Assembly (NCBI GenBank): GCA_030726065.1
Contig: JANREK010000042.1
Span: 1-55,847 of the forward strand
Source: Sediminibacterium sp.
GTDB taxonomy: Bacteria; Bacteroidota; Bacteroidia; Chitinophagales; Chitinophagaceae
Reading direction: 5' to 3'
Length of the DNA stretch: 55,847 nucleotides
The number at the start of each line of letters is the position of its first letter. The first letter of the stretch is position 1. Both the position numbers and the translations under genes were made by a program. Below the pieces are notes generated by a model, which did no database searches, had not been told where the DNA came from, and was given only the letters and a program-made list of their open reading frames with translations. Shown here piece by piece: positions 8,354 to 17,400 of this stretch.

Positions 8354-9802
8354 CTAAGCGATTTTAGTTTCAAGGAGGGCTTCCGAAAATTGTAATAATC
8401 CCGTTTCATTGAATGAGGCACTCATCACCTGCAAGCCAAATGGCATTCCATTGGAATGTTTAAATAACGGCAATGAAATAGCCGGTATCCCTACCAAGTT
8501 TGCATACACGGTATAAATATCTGCTAAAAACATTTCAGTGGCAGTATGATGATGCGCACCTAAATTAAAGGCAGTCGTTGGAACGGTAGGACAAACGAGC
8601 ATATCATATTTGTTGAACAATTCATTGGTTAAATCAACTAATTGTTGTCGCACTTGTTGTGCTTTGGTAAAATAGGCATCAAAATAACCTGCACTCAAAA
8701 CAAAGGTTCCTAATAATATTCTTCTTTGCACTTCAGCACCAAATCCTTCCGTCCTACTTAACTTATATAAATCAGTTAAATCAGCCATGGGCTGACTTGT
8801 TCTATGTCCAAATTTTATTCCATCAAATCGAGATAAATTACTGGACGCCTCTGCAGTCGTTAATACGTAATAGGTCGGTACCAAATAATTAAGCAATGGG
8901 AAGTCAATCGCTTCCACCGTATAACCAGCTCCTTTTAATTGCGCGAGGTAGGCTGTGGTTTGATTTTTAATTTCCTGATCCAACCCCGGATGCGAAAGTG
9001 TTTCTTTAAAGTAGGCTACTTTTTTAGGCGTCGCTTTCTTTAATTCATTGGAATAGGAAGGAACGGCTTTGGAAGATACCGTACTGTCAAATTCATCGGG
9101 TCCTGCGATTACTCCAAGTACTAATGCAGCATCACTCACTGATTTTGAAAAAATACCTATTTGATCAAAGGAAGATGCATAGGCAATTAAGCCATATCTT
9201 GAAATGCGACCATAACTTGGCTTGAGTCCAATCACGCCGCAGAAATCTGCAGGCTGCCGCACTGATCCACCGGTATCTGATCCTAAACTCACCATACACA
9301 TATCTGATTGCACGGCTACGGCTGAACCTCCTGATGATCCACCTGGCACTCTGGTAGGATCGATGCCATTTTTTACTGGACCGTAAGCAGAATTTTCATT
9401 ACTACTGCCCATGGCAAATTCATCACAGTTTTGACGACCAATGATAATAGCACCCTCTGCCAATAATTTTTCTATAGCAGAAGCAGAATAAACAGCTGTA
9501 TAATTTTCTAAAATTTTTGAAGCGGCACTTACTTTGTGCCCTTGATAACAAAGTACATCTTTGATACCTACTATTACCCCATGTAATTTACCCAATGATT
9601 CTCCAGTAGATTTGTTTCGGGCACGCAATTCATCTAATGCTATGGCGCGTTGTTTTGCATCCTCGGTAAATACTTCTAAAAAGGCATTGAGATTTTCATT
9701 GCGCGCAATTTGATCCAAGTAATAATTCACTGCTTGAATGCACGACATGCTTCCTGCTTGTAAAGCAGTATGGTAGTCTTTGATTGTAGTAAAACGAAAC
9801 AA
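8354..9802 (-). CDS. gatA: Asp-tRNA(Asn)/Glu-tRNA(Gln) amidotransferase subunit A
   Basis: This is the amidase subunit of GatCAB, which converts misacylated Glu-tRNA(Gln) or Asp-tRNA(Asn) to the amide form using ammonia from glutamine. The amidase-signature triad is visible: Lys81 in GIKDVLCY, Ser156 in PGGSSGGSAVAV and Ser180 in GSDTGGSVRQPA. Length (482) is normal. The start is a TTG at 9802: an in-frame stop lies two codons upstream, and the sequence MFRFTTIKDYH right after the TTG is the usual GatA N-terminus, so the next ATG (in GSMSCIQ) would remove conserved residues. gatB and gatC are not in the window. Confidence 0.95.
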   Translation of the reverse strand: MFRFTTIKDYHTALQAGSMSCIQAVNYYLDQIARNENLNAFLEVFTEDAKQRAIALDELRARNKSTGESLGKLHGVIVGIKDVLCYQGHKVSAASKILENYTAVYSASAIEKLLAEGAIIIGRQNCDEFAMGSSNENSAYGPVKNGIDPTRVPGGSSGGSAVAVQSDMCMVSLGSDTGGSVRQPADFCGVIGLKPSYGRISRYGLIAYASSFDQIGIFSKSVSDAALVLGVIAGPDEFDSTVSSKAVPSYSNELKKATPKKVAYFKETLSHPGLDQEIKNQTTAYLAQLKGAGYTVEAIDFPLLNYLVPTYYVLTTAEASSNLSRFDGIKFGHRTSQPMADLTDLYKLSRTEGFGAEVQRRILLGTFVLSAGYFDAYFTKAQQVRQQLVDLTNELFNKYDMLVCPTVPTTAFNLGAHHHTATEMFLADIYTVYANLVGIPAISLPLFKHSNGMPFGLQVMSASFNETGLLQFSEALLETKIA

Positions 9803-9859
9803 AGGCTAAAATGTTAATTGATAAAAAATAGATTGGCGATCCACAGGTAGGCCAAAAAA

Positions 9860-10048
9860 CTAAGAAGCTTTCTCGTCTTTTTCTTTGATACCTTCTTCGA
9901 TTTCTTTTTTTACATTGCTTTTAGCATCGTTGAATTCACGGATACCCTTTCCTAATCCACGCATAAATTCAGGGATTTTTCTTCCGCCAAACATCACTAA
10001 AATTACCACACCAATAATTAATAATTCTTGAAATCCTAAGTTGCCCAT
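9860..10048 (-). CDS. tatA: Sec-independent protein translocase subunit TatA/TatE family
   Basis: A 62-residue protein with one N-terminal membrane helix (LLIIGVVILVMFGG), the family hinge FGGRKIPEF, an amphipathic helix MRGLGKGIREFNDA and a charged tail rich in Lys and Glu. This is the layout of TatA, the pore-forming component that moves folded twin-arginine proteins across the inner membrane. It is short, as in many Bacteroidota TatA proteins, which argues against TatB. It lies upstream of gatA on the same strand with a 57-bp gap; tatC is not present here. Confidence 0.92.
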   Translation of the reverse strand: MGNLGFQELLIIGVVILVMFGGRKIPEFMRGLGKGIREFNDAKSNVKKEIEEGIKEKDEKAS

Positions 10049-10143
10049 AATGTTAAATTTAGAATATTAAAGGTAAGGTAATTATAAAATAGAAAGCACA
10101 CTATTTTTAAGGTTTTCATAGATTAAAAAGTCAGGGGATGGCA

Positions 10144-10175
10144 TAAAAAAACCGCCCCAAAAATTGGGACGGTTT
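10144..10175 (-). terminator. Intrinsic terminator after rplS
   Basis: On the minus strand an AAACCGTCCC/GGGGCGGTTT stem, with one mismatch, closes an A/T loop and is followed by a run of seven T. It lies 42 bp beyond the rplS stop and before tatA, so it should end the rplS transcript. Confidence 0.75.
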
Positions 10176-10217
10176 AATATATTAGCTAGTGCATTACCAC
10201 CTAGATGGCAATAGCAT

Positions 10218-10568
10218 TTAGAATCTTTTTTCCTTAATACGCGCACTCTTACCGCTTCTCTCTCTTAAGTAGTACAATTTAGCACGACGTACTTTACCAG
10301 ACTTGTTCAATAAGATAGAATCAATGTTGGGTGATAAGATTGGGAATAAACGCTCAACGCCTACGCCATCAGAAATTTTACGTACTGTAAATGATGCAGT
10401 AGCGCCAGTTCCTTGGGTCTTAATTACATCCCCACGGAAACTTTGGATACGCTCCTTACCACCTTCTACAATTTTGTAGTTTACGGTAATATTATCACCA
10501 GCTTTGAAGGCTGGATATTCTTTTTTTGCTGTTAATTGCTCGTGTACAAATTTTACTGCTTCGCTCAT
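10218..10568 (-). CDS. rplS: 50S ribosomal protein L19
   Basis: L19 sits at the interface of the large and small ribosomal subunits. The 116-residue length is normal. Family motifs [44 protein letters not shown] and the basic [22 protein letters not shown] are all present. It is monocistronic by appearance: a good promoter lies upstream and an intrinsic terminator downstream. Confidence 0.98.
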   Translation of the reverse strand: MSEAVKFVHEQLTAKKEYPAFKAGDNITVNYKIVEGGKERIQSFRGDVIKTQGTGATASFTVRKISDGVGVERLFPILSPNIDSILLNKSGKVRRAKLYYLRERSGKSARIKEKRF

Positions 10569-10590
10569 AATACATTGTTTTTGCAGACGG

Positions 10591-10621
10591 CAAAGGTAGG
10601 AGAACCCAACTTATTATCCAA
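10591..10621 (-). promoter_or_regulatory. Promoter of rplS (TTG - 20 nt - TACCTTTG)
   Basis: On the minus strand TTG (10621-10619) and TACCTTTG (10598-10591) are separated by 20 nt, fitting the Bacteroidota TTG/TAnnTTTG consensus. The -7 box ends 22 nt before the rplS ATG. This is the only promoter found here with both elements in good register. Confidence 0.6.
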
Positions 10622-10648
10622 ATTATTTGATCTTAAATTAATATTCCA

Positions 10649-12214
10649 CTACCTGGCAATGTTCACTGCCCTCTTTTCACGAATAACCGTCACCTTAATT
10701 TGACCAGGATAAGTCATTTCAGTTTGAATTTTTTGTGCAATTTCAAAGCTCAATTGGTCTGAGGACTGATCGGTCACTTTTTCAGCTTCCACAATCACCC
10801 TTAACTCACGTCCCGCCTGAATCGCATATGCTTTTTCTACCCCTTGGTAGTTCATAGCTAAGTTCTCTAAGTCCTTGATTCTCTGTATGTACTGTTGCAT
10901 GATTTCTCTTCTCGCTCCTGGTCTTGCCCCGCTAATTGCATCACAAGCTTGGATAATTGGGGAAATCACATATTGCATCTCCATTTCATCGTGGTGGGCA
11001 CCAATTGCATTCACCACCGCCGGATTTTCACCATATTTCTCCGCCAATTTAGCCCCTAATAAGGCATGGCTTAATTCAGTTTCTTCGTCCGGAACCTTAC
11101 CTATATCGTGTAATAAACCAGCTCTTTTCGCCAATTTCGGATTCAATCCCAACTCGGCAGCCATAATGCCACATAAATTAGCTGTTTCACGAGAGTGCAT
11201 CAATAAGTTTTGACCATAAGAGGATCTGAATCTCATTTTACCAATAATTCTGATCAACTCTTTATGTAAACCATGAATACCTAATTCAATGACGGTTCTT
11301 TCACCAATCTCCGCAATTTGATCTTCTAACTGACGACGTGTTTTTTCAACAACCTCTTCAATACGCGCTGGATGTATACGACCATCGGTAACTAATCTCT
11401 GTAAACTTAAACGCGCAATTTCACGACGCAATGGATCAAAGGATGATAATAAGATGGCTTCCGGAGTATCATCTACAATTAAATCCACACCCGTTGCTGC
11501 TTCAATCGCACGAATGTTACGACCTTCTCTACCAATGATTTGACCTTTCATTTCATCTGATTCCAAATTAAATACAGTCACTGTATTCTCGATAGCAACC
11601 TCAGCTGCTGTACGTTGGATAGATTGTATAATTATTTTACGTGCTCCCTTGTTTGCTTTTTGTTTTGCCTCTTCAATAATTTCTTGTTGTAAAACTAGGG
11701 CCTGTGTTTGTGCCTCGTTTTTCAAGCTTTCAATTAATTGTTGTCTTGCGTCATCTGCACTTAAGTTGGCAATTTTTTCCAACCTGCGAATATGCTCTTC
11801 TTGGTGCTTCTCTAATTCAGAGCGCTTTACATTCACTAAGTCAATTTCACGATTTAATTTTTCTTTGATCGCATCATTGTCTTTTACTTGCTTATCCAAA
11901 GCAGCTTCCTTTTGTTTGGTGCTGATTTCTTTTTGCTTGATTCTGTTTTCAGCTTCTCCGATTTTTTTATTTTTTTCTAATAAATCGCGATCGTAGTCTG
12001 ACTTAAGTTGCACAAAATGCTCCTTCGCTTCTAGTTGTTTTTCCTTCCGGATGGTTTCCGCCCTAAGTGCTGTTTCCTTTAAAATGTTGGCTGCTTGCGC
12101 TTCTGCTTCTTCAACTTGCTTTTTTGTATTGCGGGCAAAAACTAGTTTGCCGATGAGTAAACCTCCCGATAAGGAAGCAACTCCAATGATGACAAATAAT
12201 ATTGTTTGGTCCAT
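10649..12214 (-). CDS. rny: Ribonuclease Y
   Basis: A membrane-anchored endoribonuclease that initiates mRNA decay. The 521-residue protein has an N-terminal membrane helix ([17 protein letters not shown]), a long charged coiled coil (about residues 30-200), a KH RNA-binding domain ([20 protein letters not shown]) and an HD phosphohydrolase domain with the metal-binding motif LLHDIGK. The C-terminus ([22 protein letters not shown]) is the classic RNase Y ending. It lies downstream of zapA on the same strand, separated by 225 bp that carry a probable structured RNA. Confidence 0.97.
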   Translation of the reverse strand: MDQTILFVIIGVASLSGGLLIGKLVFARNTKKQVEEAEAQAANILKETALRAETIRKEKQLEAKEHFVQLKSDYDRDLLEKNKKIGEAENRIKQKEISTKQKEAALDKQVKDNDAIKEKLNREIDLVNVKRSELEKHQEEHIRRLEKIANLSADDARQQLIESLKNEAQTQALVLQQEIIEEAKQKANKGARKIIIQSIQRTAAEVAIENTVTVFNLESDEMKGQIIGREGRNIRAIEAATGVDLIVDDTPEAILLSSFDPLRREIARLSLQRLVTDGRIHPARIEEVVEKTRRQLEDQIAEIGERTVIELGIHGLHKELIRIIGKMRFRSSYGQNLLMHSRETANLCGIMAAELGLNPKLAKRAGLLHDIGKVPDEETELSHALLGAKLAEKYGENPAVVNAIGAHHDEMEMQYVISPIIQACDAISGARPGARREIMQQYIQRIKDLENLAMNYQGVEKAYAIQAGRELRVIVEAEKVTDQSSDQLSFEIAQKIQTEMTYPGQIKVTVIREKRAVNIAR

Positions 12215-12305
12215 TGTTTAAATCTTGTTTTTTTAAAATAATTCATACTCCCCTTTTTCTTAGTTAATGAGTTAAAAACATTAATCCTATATTATACATA
12301 AATCA

Positions 12306-12406
12306 TTGATAATCACCTATAGCAAGCTTCGTTCACACAAAAATTACAAGATGACGTATTTCGATTTTCTATAATGCGTCAAAGGTTCCGCTACGAAGAT
12401 AGTCAA
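12306..12406 (-). ncRNA. ssrS: Candidate 6S RNA between zapA and rny
   Basis: Read on the minus strand, the region can fold as closing stems, a large bubble and a terminal stem. TTGA+CTAT (12406-12399) pairs with ATAG (12320-12317) and TCAA (12309-12306) across small bulges. CTTCGT (12398-12393) pairs with ACGAAG (12332-12327). The apical stem pairs GACGCATT with AATACGTC, with one C-A mismatch. The bubble strands are about 12 and 20 nt. Both contain sequence close to the -7 promoter element (AACCTTTG and TAATTTTTG), as expected if the RNA mimics an open promoter to bind RNA polymerase. The position after zapA is where ssrS lies in some other bacteria. Ends are approximate. It could instead be the rny 5' leader. 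Confidence 0.45.
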
Positions 12407-12439
12407 ATAATGGAAAGAATGGATTCGATGGGGCGTAAT

Positions 12440-12751
12440 TTATGAAGCAGATAGTGCTTTATCTACCCAATTAGTGAGGGTATCAATCTGTTTTTGGGCT
12501 GTTTCAATCTCATATAGGTTGGACCCTGTTTTTTGCTGCTCGGTGGTAAACCACAATAAAACCATAGAAATATAGTCCTGCTGATCCTTACCGGCATAGG
12601 CATTTTTAAATTCAACCATCTTTTGATTGATTAATGCGGCCGTTTTGCGAACCGCCTCCTCGTCCTTGGCAGAAATTTTAACACGATAGGACCTGTCAGC
12701 AATGGTAATATTCATAGGGATCAAGTCCTCATTTTGGGTATTGTCTGACAT
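12440..12751 (-). CDS. zapA: Cell division protein ZapA
   Basis: ZapA binds and cross-links FtsZ filaments at the division ring. The 103-residue protein has the ZapA start (MNITIADRSYRVKISAKDEEAVRKTAALINQKM, read in two blocks), with a beta-strand region followed by a long helix suited to coiled-coil tetramerisation. It begins 3 bp after the stop of the coiled-coil protein at 12755-13042, so the two are translationally linked and probably act together. It lies in the pheT-ORF-zapA-rny order. Confidence 0.92.
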   Translation of the reverse strand: MSDNTQNEDLIPMNITIADRSYRVKISAKDEEAVRKTAALINQKMVEFKNAYAGKDQQDYISMVLLWFTTEQQKTGSNLYEIETAQKQIDTLTNWVDKALSAS

Positions 12752-12754
12752 GGC

Positions 12755-13042
12755 TTAGGGATTCAGGTTTTTAATAGCAGTATCAATTTCCTTAATGTAT
12801 TGATCAATTTGTTTCACCCACTTTTCCTTATCAGCGGGATTCATTTCAAATTGGTGCATCCTAGAAGCAGTTAACTGATGCTTGGAGGCATTCAATTGTT
12901 CCAACAACTCCGTATTCTTATTTTCCTGCTTGGTTACCGCTGCTTTAAGCTGTTGGTTCTCCTTGTCCAATACCCCATACTGCTTAATTAAAAGCTGTAA
13001 TTTTTCTTGTAATTGTTCAAGGGATATTTTTAAAGCAAGCAT
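12755..13042 (-). CDS. Small coiled-coil protein, possibly ZapB-like
   Basis: A 95-residue protein almost entirely predicted as coiled coil, with leucine heptads in LKISLEQLQEKLQLLIKQYG, many Gln, Lys and Glu, and no signal peptide or membrane segment. The length and composition resemble ZapB, the ZapA-binding coiled-coil protein. It sits directly upstream of zapA (3 bp gap) and 27 bp downstream of pheT on the same strand. A function in Z-ring organisation is inferred from this context and general shape only; sequence alone does not prove homology to ZapB. Confidence 0.75.
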   Translation of the reverse strand: MLALKISLEQLQEKLQLLIKQYGVLDKENQQLKAAVTKQENKNTELLEQLNASKHQLTASRMHQFEMNPADKEKWVKQIDQYIKEIDTAIKNLNP

Positions 13043-13069
13043 GATTTATTTTTTACCAATTGAATTTAG

Positions 13070-15478
13070 TTATTTTCTAACTTCTGCGGTTAAATTTTTT
13101 TCAAATAATTGTACCAACTTTTTCATCATGGTATCAATTTCAGTATCCGTCAATGTTTTATCTGGCGTATTAAATACAAAATTAATTGCTACCGATTTTT
13201 TCTGTGCGCCTAATTTATCGCTCTCAAAAATATCAAATACCCGCGACTCTTTCAATGCATCCAATTTCGCTTCCGTCACACAGGCTTCAATAGCTTCATA
13301 CTTGGTATTCTGCGGAATCACCAATGCCAGATCCCTTTCCACTGAAGGATATTTAGATATTTCCTGGTACACCACCTGCTTGCTTTGATAAATCGCAAAC
13401 AAATTAGCAAGGTCAAATTGGATATAAAAAACGGGTTGCTTTATACCAAAGGCTTGTAATTTTTTAGTACCAATGGCTTGTACCGTACCTGTGGTTTTTT
13501 TACTGATGACATAATCAATTTGATTGGCACTTGTTTGCTTCCATGCGCCTCCCTGCATGCCTAATAAATTAAATATCGCAGTGGCTATTCCTTTGGCAAC
13601 AAAAAAATCAGACAATATTTCTTTGGCTCTCCAACCATCTTGTTGTTGTTTCCCAGAAAGATAAATTGACAATTGCTCCGCTTCATAATAAGCACCTTTG
13701 GAGGATTGTCCATACACTTTTCCAATTTCAAATAACGCAATTGAACTTAGTTGACGATTCAAATTATAGGCAATGGTTTCCAATCCTGTTTCTAACATAG
13801 AGGGACGCATCACATCTAAATCAGCACTTAAATTATTCAACATTTTTACAGCACCTGCCAATACTTCTTCTGAAAAATAAGCACTATTGGTAATTGAATT
13901 CGTTAATATTTCTGTGTAGCCGCGGCCCACTAAAAATTGCGCAATTTTATCTTTGAACTTTTCTTTTTTCTCCAATGGATCAATGGAAGGACTCATGGTA
14001 ATAACACTTGGAATTTCAATATTATCCAAGCCATCAATACGTAAAACTTCCTCTACAATATCAGCGGGTATGCTAATATCAGGTTTGTGGTAAGGCACTG
14101 CCAATTCAATACCATCCACAGTTTCGTTGCTAATTTCAAAACCCAAACTAGTAAGTATTGTTTTTACTTTATCTACTGGATACGTTTTACCGCTTAATTT
14201 TTTTAGATAACTAAAACTTAAATGTACCACCGCTTTTTTCGCAGGGTTTGGATATACATCCACTACCTCACTACATTTTCCGCCTGCAATTTCTTGTATC
14301 ATTTTTGCAGCACGTAACAATACCTTGACCGTACCGTCCACATCTACTCCTTTTTCAAAACGCGTTGCAGCATCTGTCCGAAGTCCGTGATGCAATGAGG
14401 TTTTACGAATATGTACATTTTCAAACCAAGCACTTTCTAAAAATATATTTGTGGTCGTCGCTTTTACCCCACTTTGTAAACCGCCAAAAACACCCGCAAT
14501 ACACAATGGCTTTGCGCCATCCGTAATCATTAAATCATTGGCTTGCAAAGTTCGTTCTACCCCATCGAGTGTAGTGAACTTAGTACCTGTAGCATATTTT
14601 TTTACGACTACTTTGTTTTCTTTGATCTCACTAGCATCAAATGCATGCAGTGGTTGCCCGGTTTCATGTAATATATAATTCGTGATGTCCACGATATTAT
14701 TAATGGAACGTACCCCAATACTTTGCAATCTATTTTTTAACCATGTAGGCGATTCTTTTACTGTTACACCTTCAATGACCAAACCACTATAACGTGCACA
14801 CCCTTTATCATCTTCAATCAAAACTTTAAATGACCCTACTGATTTATCATGTACCAAATTTTGTGTGAATGGACTTACTGCACTCACTGGACTATTATGA
14901 TAAGACAAATAAGCACATACATCTTTCGCAACACCATAATGACTCATCGCATCCATTCTGTTGGGTGTTAAACCAATTTCATAAATCCAATCCTGATAGT
15001 ATTCGTAAATTTCAGTAACTGGAGTACCTACTTTGATGGCAGCATCCAACACGATAATTCCAGCATGGTCATCACTTACCCCAATTTCATCTTCCGCACA
15101 AATCATTCCTTCACTTTGTTCGCCCCTGATTTTGGCTAATTTCATGGTCATCGGCTCCTTCCCTTTCGGATAGATGGTAGTACCCACAACCGCGACCACC
15201 ACTTTTTGACCCACCATTACATTGGATGCACCACAAACAATGCCTAAAGGCGCCGCCCCACCCGTATCTACTTTGGTCAATTTTAATTTATCTGCATTTG
15301 GATGTGGTATCACTTCCAATACTTCCCCTACGACTAATCCTGCAAGTCCGCCTTTGAAATTTTCAAAATTTTCTAATGACTCTACTTCCAAACCTATGGA
15401 GGTTAGGATATTAGATAATTCTTCCGGGCGCACCTTTTGGGGTAAATATTCACTCAGCCAGCGATAACTAATCGTCAT
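13070..15478 (-). CDS. pheT: Phenylalanyl-tRNA synthetase beta subunit
   Basis: Beta chain of the alpha2-beta2 enzyme that charges tRNA(Phe). The 802 residues run in the usual order: an N-terminal EMAP/tRNA-binding domain (GEVLEVIPHPNADKLKLTKV), the B3/B4 editing domain (about residues 200-400, with GLRTDAATRFEKGVD), the B5 domain, the catalytic-like core and a C-terminal ferredoxin-fold anticodon-binding domain (YPSVERDLALVIPQNTKYE). A TACTTTTG promoter element lies 23 nt before the ATG. pheS is not in the window. Confidence 0.97.
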   Translation of the reverse strand: MTISYRWLSEYLPQKVRPEELSNILTSIGLEVESLENFENFKGGLAGLVVGEVLEVIPHPNADKLKLTKVDTGGAAPLGIVCGASNVMVGQKVVVAVVGTTIYPKGKEPMTMKLAKIRGEQSEGMICAEDEIGVSDDHAGIIVLDAAIKVGTPVTEIYEYYQDWIYEIGLTPNRMDAMSHYGVAKDVCAYLSYHNSPVSAVSPFTQNLVHDKSVGSFKVLIEDDKGCARYSGLVIEGVTVKESPTWLKNRLQSIGVRSINNIVDITNYILHETGQPLHAFDASEIKENKVVVKKYATGTKFTTLDGVERTLQANDLMITDGAKPLCIAGVFGGLQSGVKATTTNIFLESAWFENVHIRKTSLHHGLRTDAATRFEKGVDVDGTVKVLLRAAKMIQEIAGGKCSEVVDVYPNPAKKAVVHLSFSYLKKLSGKTYPVDKVKTILTSLGFEISNETVDGIELAVPYHKPDISIPADIVEEVLRIDGLDNIEIPSVITMSPSIDPLEKKEKFKDKIAQFLVGRGYTEILTNSITNSAYFSEEVLAGAVKMLNNLSADLDVMRPSMLETGLETIAYNLNRQLSSIALFEIGKVYGQSSKGAYYEAEQLSIYLSGKQQQDGWRAKEILSDFFVAKGIATAIFNLLGMQGGAWKQTSANQIDYVISKKTTGTVQAIGTKKLQAFGIKQPVFYIQFDLANLFAIYQSKQVVYQEISKYPSVERDLALVIPQNTKYEAIEACVTEAKLDALKESRVFDIFESDKLGAQKKSVAINFVFNTPDKTLTDTEIDTMMKKLVQLFEKNLTAEVRK

Positions 15479-15501
15479 ATTGCATCTTTATGGTATAGCT
15501 T

Positions 15502-15509
15502 CAAAAGTA
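15502..15509 (-). promoter_or_regulatory. -7 element (TACTTTTG) for pheT
   Basis: On the minus strand TACTTTTG matches TAnnTTTG and ends 23 nt before the pheT ATG. No clear -33 TTG was seen. Confidence 0.45.
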
Positions 15510-15535
15510 CAAATTTTTGAGTGCTTTTTAGGTAA

Positions 15536-15561
15536 AAAATAGCCCCTCCAAAATAGCCCCT
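15536..15561. repeat. Two direct copies of AAAATAGCCCCT
   Basis: The 12-mer AAAATAGCCCCT occurs at 15536-15547 and 15550-15561, separated by two bases, between the pheT promoter and the DnaA-box-like cluster. It may be part of an origin region or a regulator site. Confidence 0.6.
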
Positions 15562-15584
15562 TTTTGACCCTAGGCAGGGACCAA

Positions 15585-15669
15585 GGTGTATAAGCGCAAA
15601 ATGTTAGTGGAAATCCCGTGAATAACCCCATTTTATTGTGGATACTAGATAGCGAAGCCCTGTGTATAA
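15585..15669 (+). other. Cluster of four DnaA-box-like sites (candidate oriC or dnaB control region)
   Basis: Compared with TGTGnATAA (complement of the DnaA box TTATnCACA), the region holds GGTGTATAA at 15585, CGTGAATAA at 15617, TGTGGATAC at 15637 and TGTGTATAA at 15661. The last is a perfect match and the others have one mismatch. All four point the same way, with start-to-start spacing of 32, 20 and 24 bp. The cluster lies in the divergent gap between pheT and dnaB, and an A/T-rich stretch follows to the dnaB start. Gene orientation also switches here, from a long minus block to a plus block. This could be the chromosomal origin or a DnaA-controlled dnaB promoter. Confidence 0.4.
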
Positions 15670-15756
15670 GGGCATTGCAAAACTAAATTTCTTGAATTGC
15701 TAATTTGGTTTGATTTTCGCAGTAGAAATTCACCCAATCTTAGTTCATCAATTATT

Positions 15757-17322
15757 ATGGCTTTACCCAATATAAATACCAATCGTACCAAAAAGAAAAC
15801 TGCCAATGTTGATATTAGCAGTATGATGTATGGAAAAATTCCACCTCAGGTGCGCGAATTAGAAGAAGCGGTATTAGGTGCCATCTTATTAGAAAAAAGT
15901 GCGTTTGACACGGTGACAGAAATTTTGAAACCAGAATGTTTTTATGTTGAATCACATCAAATGATTTATCGTTCGATGCAAAGTTTGCAACAAAAAAATA
16001 TGCCCATTGACATGTTGACGGTGGTGGAAGAATTAAGGATGCAAGAAAATTTAGACATTGTTGGCGGTGCTTATTATATTTCTAAATTAACCAATGTCGT
16101 TGTTTCTACTGCGAATATTGATGCACACGCAAGAATCGTTTTGCAAAAATTTATTCAACGAGAATTAATTAGAATTAGCGGGGAAGTAATTGCGAATGCC
16201 TATGAGGACAGCACCGATGTTTTTGATTTACTTGATGATAGTGAAACAAAAATGTTTAACATCACGAATAACTATTTAAAGAAAAATTTCGTTGATATTG
16301 GTTTTGCTTTGGCAACCGCGATTACAAGAATTGATGAATTAAGAACGAAAAAAGATGAAATATCTGGTGTGCCTAGTGGCTTTGCCAGCTTGGATAGAAT
16401 TACGTATGGTTGGCAACCCACCGATTTAATTATTTTAGCTGCGCGACCTTCCGTAGGTAAAACTGCATTTGCATTAAACCTTGCGCGTAATGCTGCATTG
16501 CATCCTACAAAACCACAACCCGTTGGCTTTTTTAGTTTAGAGATGAGCGCCTCTCAATTGGTGCAACGTATATTGAGTGCGGAGAGTGAAATTAAAATGG
16601 AGAAAATTTCAAGAGGTAAATTAGAGGATTACGAATACCAACAATTGCATGCAAAAGGTATTAAGCGATTAGAATCGGCCCCTATTTATATTGATGACAC
16701 TGCGGCTTTAAACATTTTTGAATTCAGGGCAAAGGCCCGTAGGTTAGTGAACAAACATCAAGTTAAAATGATCATCATTGACTACTTGCAATTGATGAGT
16801 GGCTTGGGAGATCGTAATTCAAACAGAGAACAAGAAATTAGTAATATATCAAGAAGTTTAAAGGCCTTGGCTAAGGAATTAAATATTCCAATCATTGCTT
16901 TATCTCAGTTGAGTCGTGCGGTAGAAACAAGAAAAGAAAGCAAGATGCCGCAATTGAGTGATTTGAGAGAATCAGGTGCGATTGAGCAAGATGCGGACAT
17001 GGTTATGTTTATCTATCGTCCAGAATATTACGAGGTAATGAGTAATGAAATGGGAGAAAGCACACAAGGTGAAACCCATATCAGAATTGCCAAGCACCGT
17101 AATGGTTCTTTGGATTTAATTAAATTAAGAGCGCGCTTAGATATTCAACGTTTTGAAGAATGGGATGGCGAAGGGGGTATACCAGGATTGGGCAGTAATT
17201 ACAAGCCAGTTTCCTCACTCCCAGGAAATACAAGCAACGACGGCGGCCGCTTTTTTATACAAGGAAGTAAAATGAATGGCGGCGAATTTGATGAAGGCAT
17301 CAACGACGACCAACCCTTTTAA
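15757..17322 (+). CDS. dnaB: Replicative DNA helicase DnaB
   Basis: Hexameric helicase that unwinds DNA at the replication fork. The frame opens at 15697, but I use the ATG at 15757 (MALPNINTNRTKKK), giving 521 residues. The N-terminal domain includes PPQVRELEEAVLGAILLE. The C-terminal RecA-like domain has Walker A ARPSVGKTAFAL, then FFSLEMSASQLVQRIL, Walker B MIIIDYLQLM, and the terminal motifs ALSQLSRAVETR and LSDLRESGAIEQDADMVMF. No intein is present. It lies directly downstream of the DnaA-box-like cluster. Confidence 0.97.
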   Translation: MALPNINTNRTKKKTANVDISSMMYGKIPPQVRELEEAVLGAILLEKSAFDTVTEILKPECFYVESHQMIYRSMQSLQQKNMPIDMLTVVEELRMQENLDIVGGAYYISKLTNVVVSTANIDAHARIVLQKFIQRELIRISGEVIANAYEDSTDVFDLLDDSETKMFNITNNYLKKNFVDIGFALATAITRIDELRTKKDEISGVPSGFASLDRITYGWQPTDLIILAARPSVGKTAFALNLARNAALHPTKPQPVGFFSLEMSASQLVQRILSAESEIKMEKISRGKLEDYEYQQLHAKGIKRLESAPIYIDDTAALNIFEFRAKARRLVNKHQVKMIIIDYLQLMSGLGDRNSNREQEISNISRSLKALAKELNIPIIALSQLSRAVETRKESKMPQLSDLRESGAIEQDADMVMFIYRPEYYEVMSNEMGESTQGETHIRIAKHRNGSLDLIKLRARLDIQRFEEWDGEGGIPGLGSNYKPVSSLPGNTSNDGGRFFIQGSKMNGGEFDEGINDDQPF

Positions 17323-17400
17323 ATTGAAAAGTTATTTTTAAAGTTTAAATAATAATTTTATAGCTTCCGACTTGCATTATTTTTTTTCAAATTTACACCC

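Noticed and set aside
12882..13388. 168-codon open frame on the plus strand across the coiled-coil and pheT genes
   Set aside because: It lies antisense to genes with clear family motifs, and its Ser/Cys/Phe-rich composition is typical of a shadow frame.
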